NCBI GenBank assembly: GCA_022848835.1
Contig: JAJISG010000027.1
Location: 1-5,499, forward strand
Source: Thermoplasmatota archaeon
GTDB taxonomy: Archaea; Thermoplasmatota; Thermoplasmata; RBG-16-68-12; JAJISG01
Length of the DNA: 5,499 nt
Direction: 5' to 3'
Shown here: positions 5,010 through 5,499 of the stretch, in pieces
Layout: each line of letters opens with the position of its first letter
How positions within the stretch are numbered: the first letter of the stretch is position 1
Position numbers and translations under genes: made by a program
Notes under the pieces: generated by a model
What the model was told of the DNA's origin: nothing
Databases searched by the model: none
Seen by the model: only the letters and a program-made list of their open reading frames with translations

Positions 5010-5499
5010 ATGCCTGGGATGACCATGGCCGAGAAGGTCCTGGCGAAGGCCAGCGGCCGCGACACGGTCAAACCCGGCGACTTTGTCGATGTCCAGGTGG
5101 ACCTCCTCTACATGCACGAGATGCTGGCTCTGGCCCTCGGCCCTTTCCGGGAGATCGGTGTGGATAGGGTCTGGGACCCGGACAAGATTGTCGTGACCCT
5201 GGACCACTGGGTTCCCCCGCCCACCGAGCAGATCGCGAAGATGCACCAGGACATCCGGAAATTCTGTGAGGCTCAGGGAATTCGCCGTTTTCACGATGTG
5301 GGCGATCATGGCATTATCCACCAGCTGGTGGCCGAGCGCGGCTATGCCCATCCGTGGGACCTAGTCATCGGATCCGACAGCCACACGAACATGGTGGGGG
5401 CTGTAGGAGCCTTCGCCGCTGGAATAGGCGCCACGGATACGGCGGCGTTGATGGCCACTGGCCGAATCTGGCTAAAGGTTCCTGATACGGTTCAGATCC
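5010..5499 (+). CDS. Homoaconitase/3-isopropylmalate dehydratase large subunit (aconitase family), N-terminal 163 residues; 3' end missing
   Basis: Large subunit of a two-subunit, [4Fe-4S]-dependent hydro-lyase that isomerises the tertiary alcohol made by the preceding synthase. Recognisable motifs: TMAEKVLA (5-12) at the N-terminus, KPGDFV (21-26), VDLLYMHE (30-37), WDPDKIV (55-61), the family motif DHWVPPP (65-71), GIIHQ (101-105), then GSDSHTNMVGAVGAF (121-135) and TGRIWLKVPDT (150-160). The three cluster-binding cysteines of this family lie beyond residue 300 or so and are outside the window. Met 1 at 5010 is chosen because it sits at the leaderless distance from CTTAAGAG; ATGs at 5019 and 5025 are alternatives, the last giving MAEK. 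Variants such as DHWVPPP for DHxxP(x)x with other residues, and SHTNMVGA for the common SHTCTYGA, suggest a branch apart from typical LeuC. Specificity lies mainly in the small subunit, which is not in the window. It follows the LeuA-like gene by 82 bases on the same strand, so both likely serve one pathway. Confidence 0.9.
   Translation, partial: MPGMTMAEKVLAKASGRDTVKPGDFVDVQVDLLYMHEMLALALGPFREIGVDRVWDPDKIVVTLDHWVPPPTEQIAKMHQDIRKFCEAQGIRRFHDVGDHGIIHQLVAERGYAHPWDLVIGSDSHTNMVGAVGAFAAGIGATDTAALMATGRIWLKVPDTVQI

Noticed and set aside
4932..5351. A 139-codon open frame on the - strand over the aconitase-family gene
   Set aside because: It is a shadow of the dehydratase gene, whose motifs are unmistakable on the + strand.

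Overview
The window carries six protein genes and probably comes from an archaeon, most likely a fairly high-GC euryarchaeal or Thermoplasmata-like lineage. The main evidence is in the promoters. In front of four genes an AT-rich TATA-like box lies about 22 to 24 bases (box edge to start codon) upstream of the start. In three of these there is no Shine-Dalgarno sequence between box and start. That spacing puts transcription initiation at or next to the start codon, as in archaeal leaderless genes. Frequent AGG/AGA arginine codons, an aconitase-type dehydratase and a LeuA/homocitrate-synthase-type enzyme without a regulatory domain fit this. The lineage is an inference; a bacterial source such as Chloroflexota is not formally excluded.

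Left block (1-1685, + strand): a gene running in from the left edge encodes an HMG-CoA-synthase-like (thiolase fold) protein fused to a C-terminal zinc-ribbon/OB-fold (DUF35-type) domain. It keeps the family histidine but lacks the usual nucleophilic cysteine and, by hand alignment, the general-base glutamate. A 91-residue protein of unknown function follows from its own TATA box.

Middle block (1682-3399, - strand): a deoxycytidylate deaminase with an unusual helical C-terminal tail lies downstream of a metallo-beta-lactamase-fold hydrolase with a winged-helix-like tail. Each has its own TATA-like box. The deaminase converges on the 91-residue gene, and the two stop codons share one CTAG palindrome.

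Right block (3400-5499, + strand): after a 274-base gap there is a LeuA/homocitrate-synthase-family Claisen condensing enzyme that cannot start with ATG, then the first 163 residues of a homoaconitase/3-isopropylmalate dehydratase large subunit that runs off the right edge. The two presumably act in sequence (condensation of acetyl-CoA with a 2-oxoacid, then dehydration/rehydration) in a 2-oxoacid chain-elongation pathway such as leucine, lysine or coenzyme B-type synthesis. Which of these cannot be decided from the window. The same octamer CTTAAGAG lies upstream of both genes.

No RNA gene, CRISPR array, insertion sequence or phage gene was recognised. No clearly new multi-gene system is visible. 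The least ordinary points are the HMG-CoA-synthase-like fusion lacking canonical catalytic residues and the divergent motifs of the LeuA-like/aconitase-like pair.
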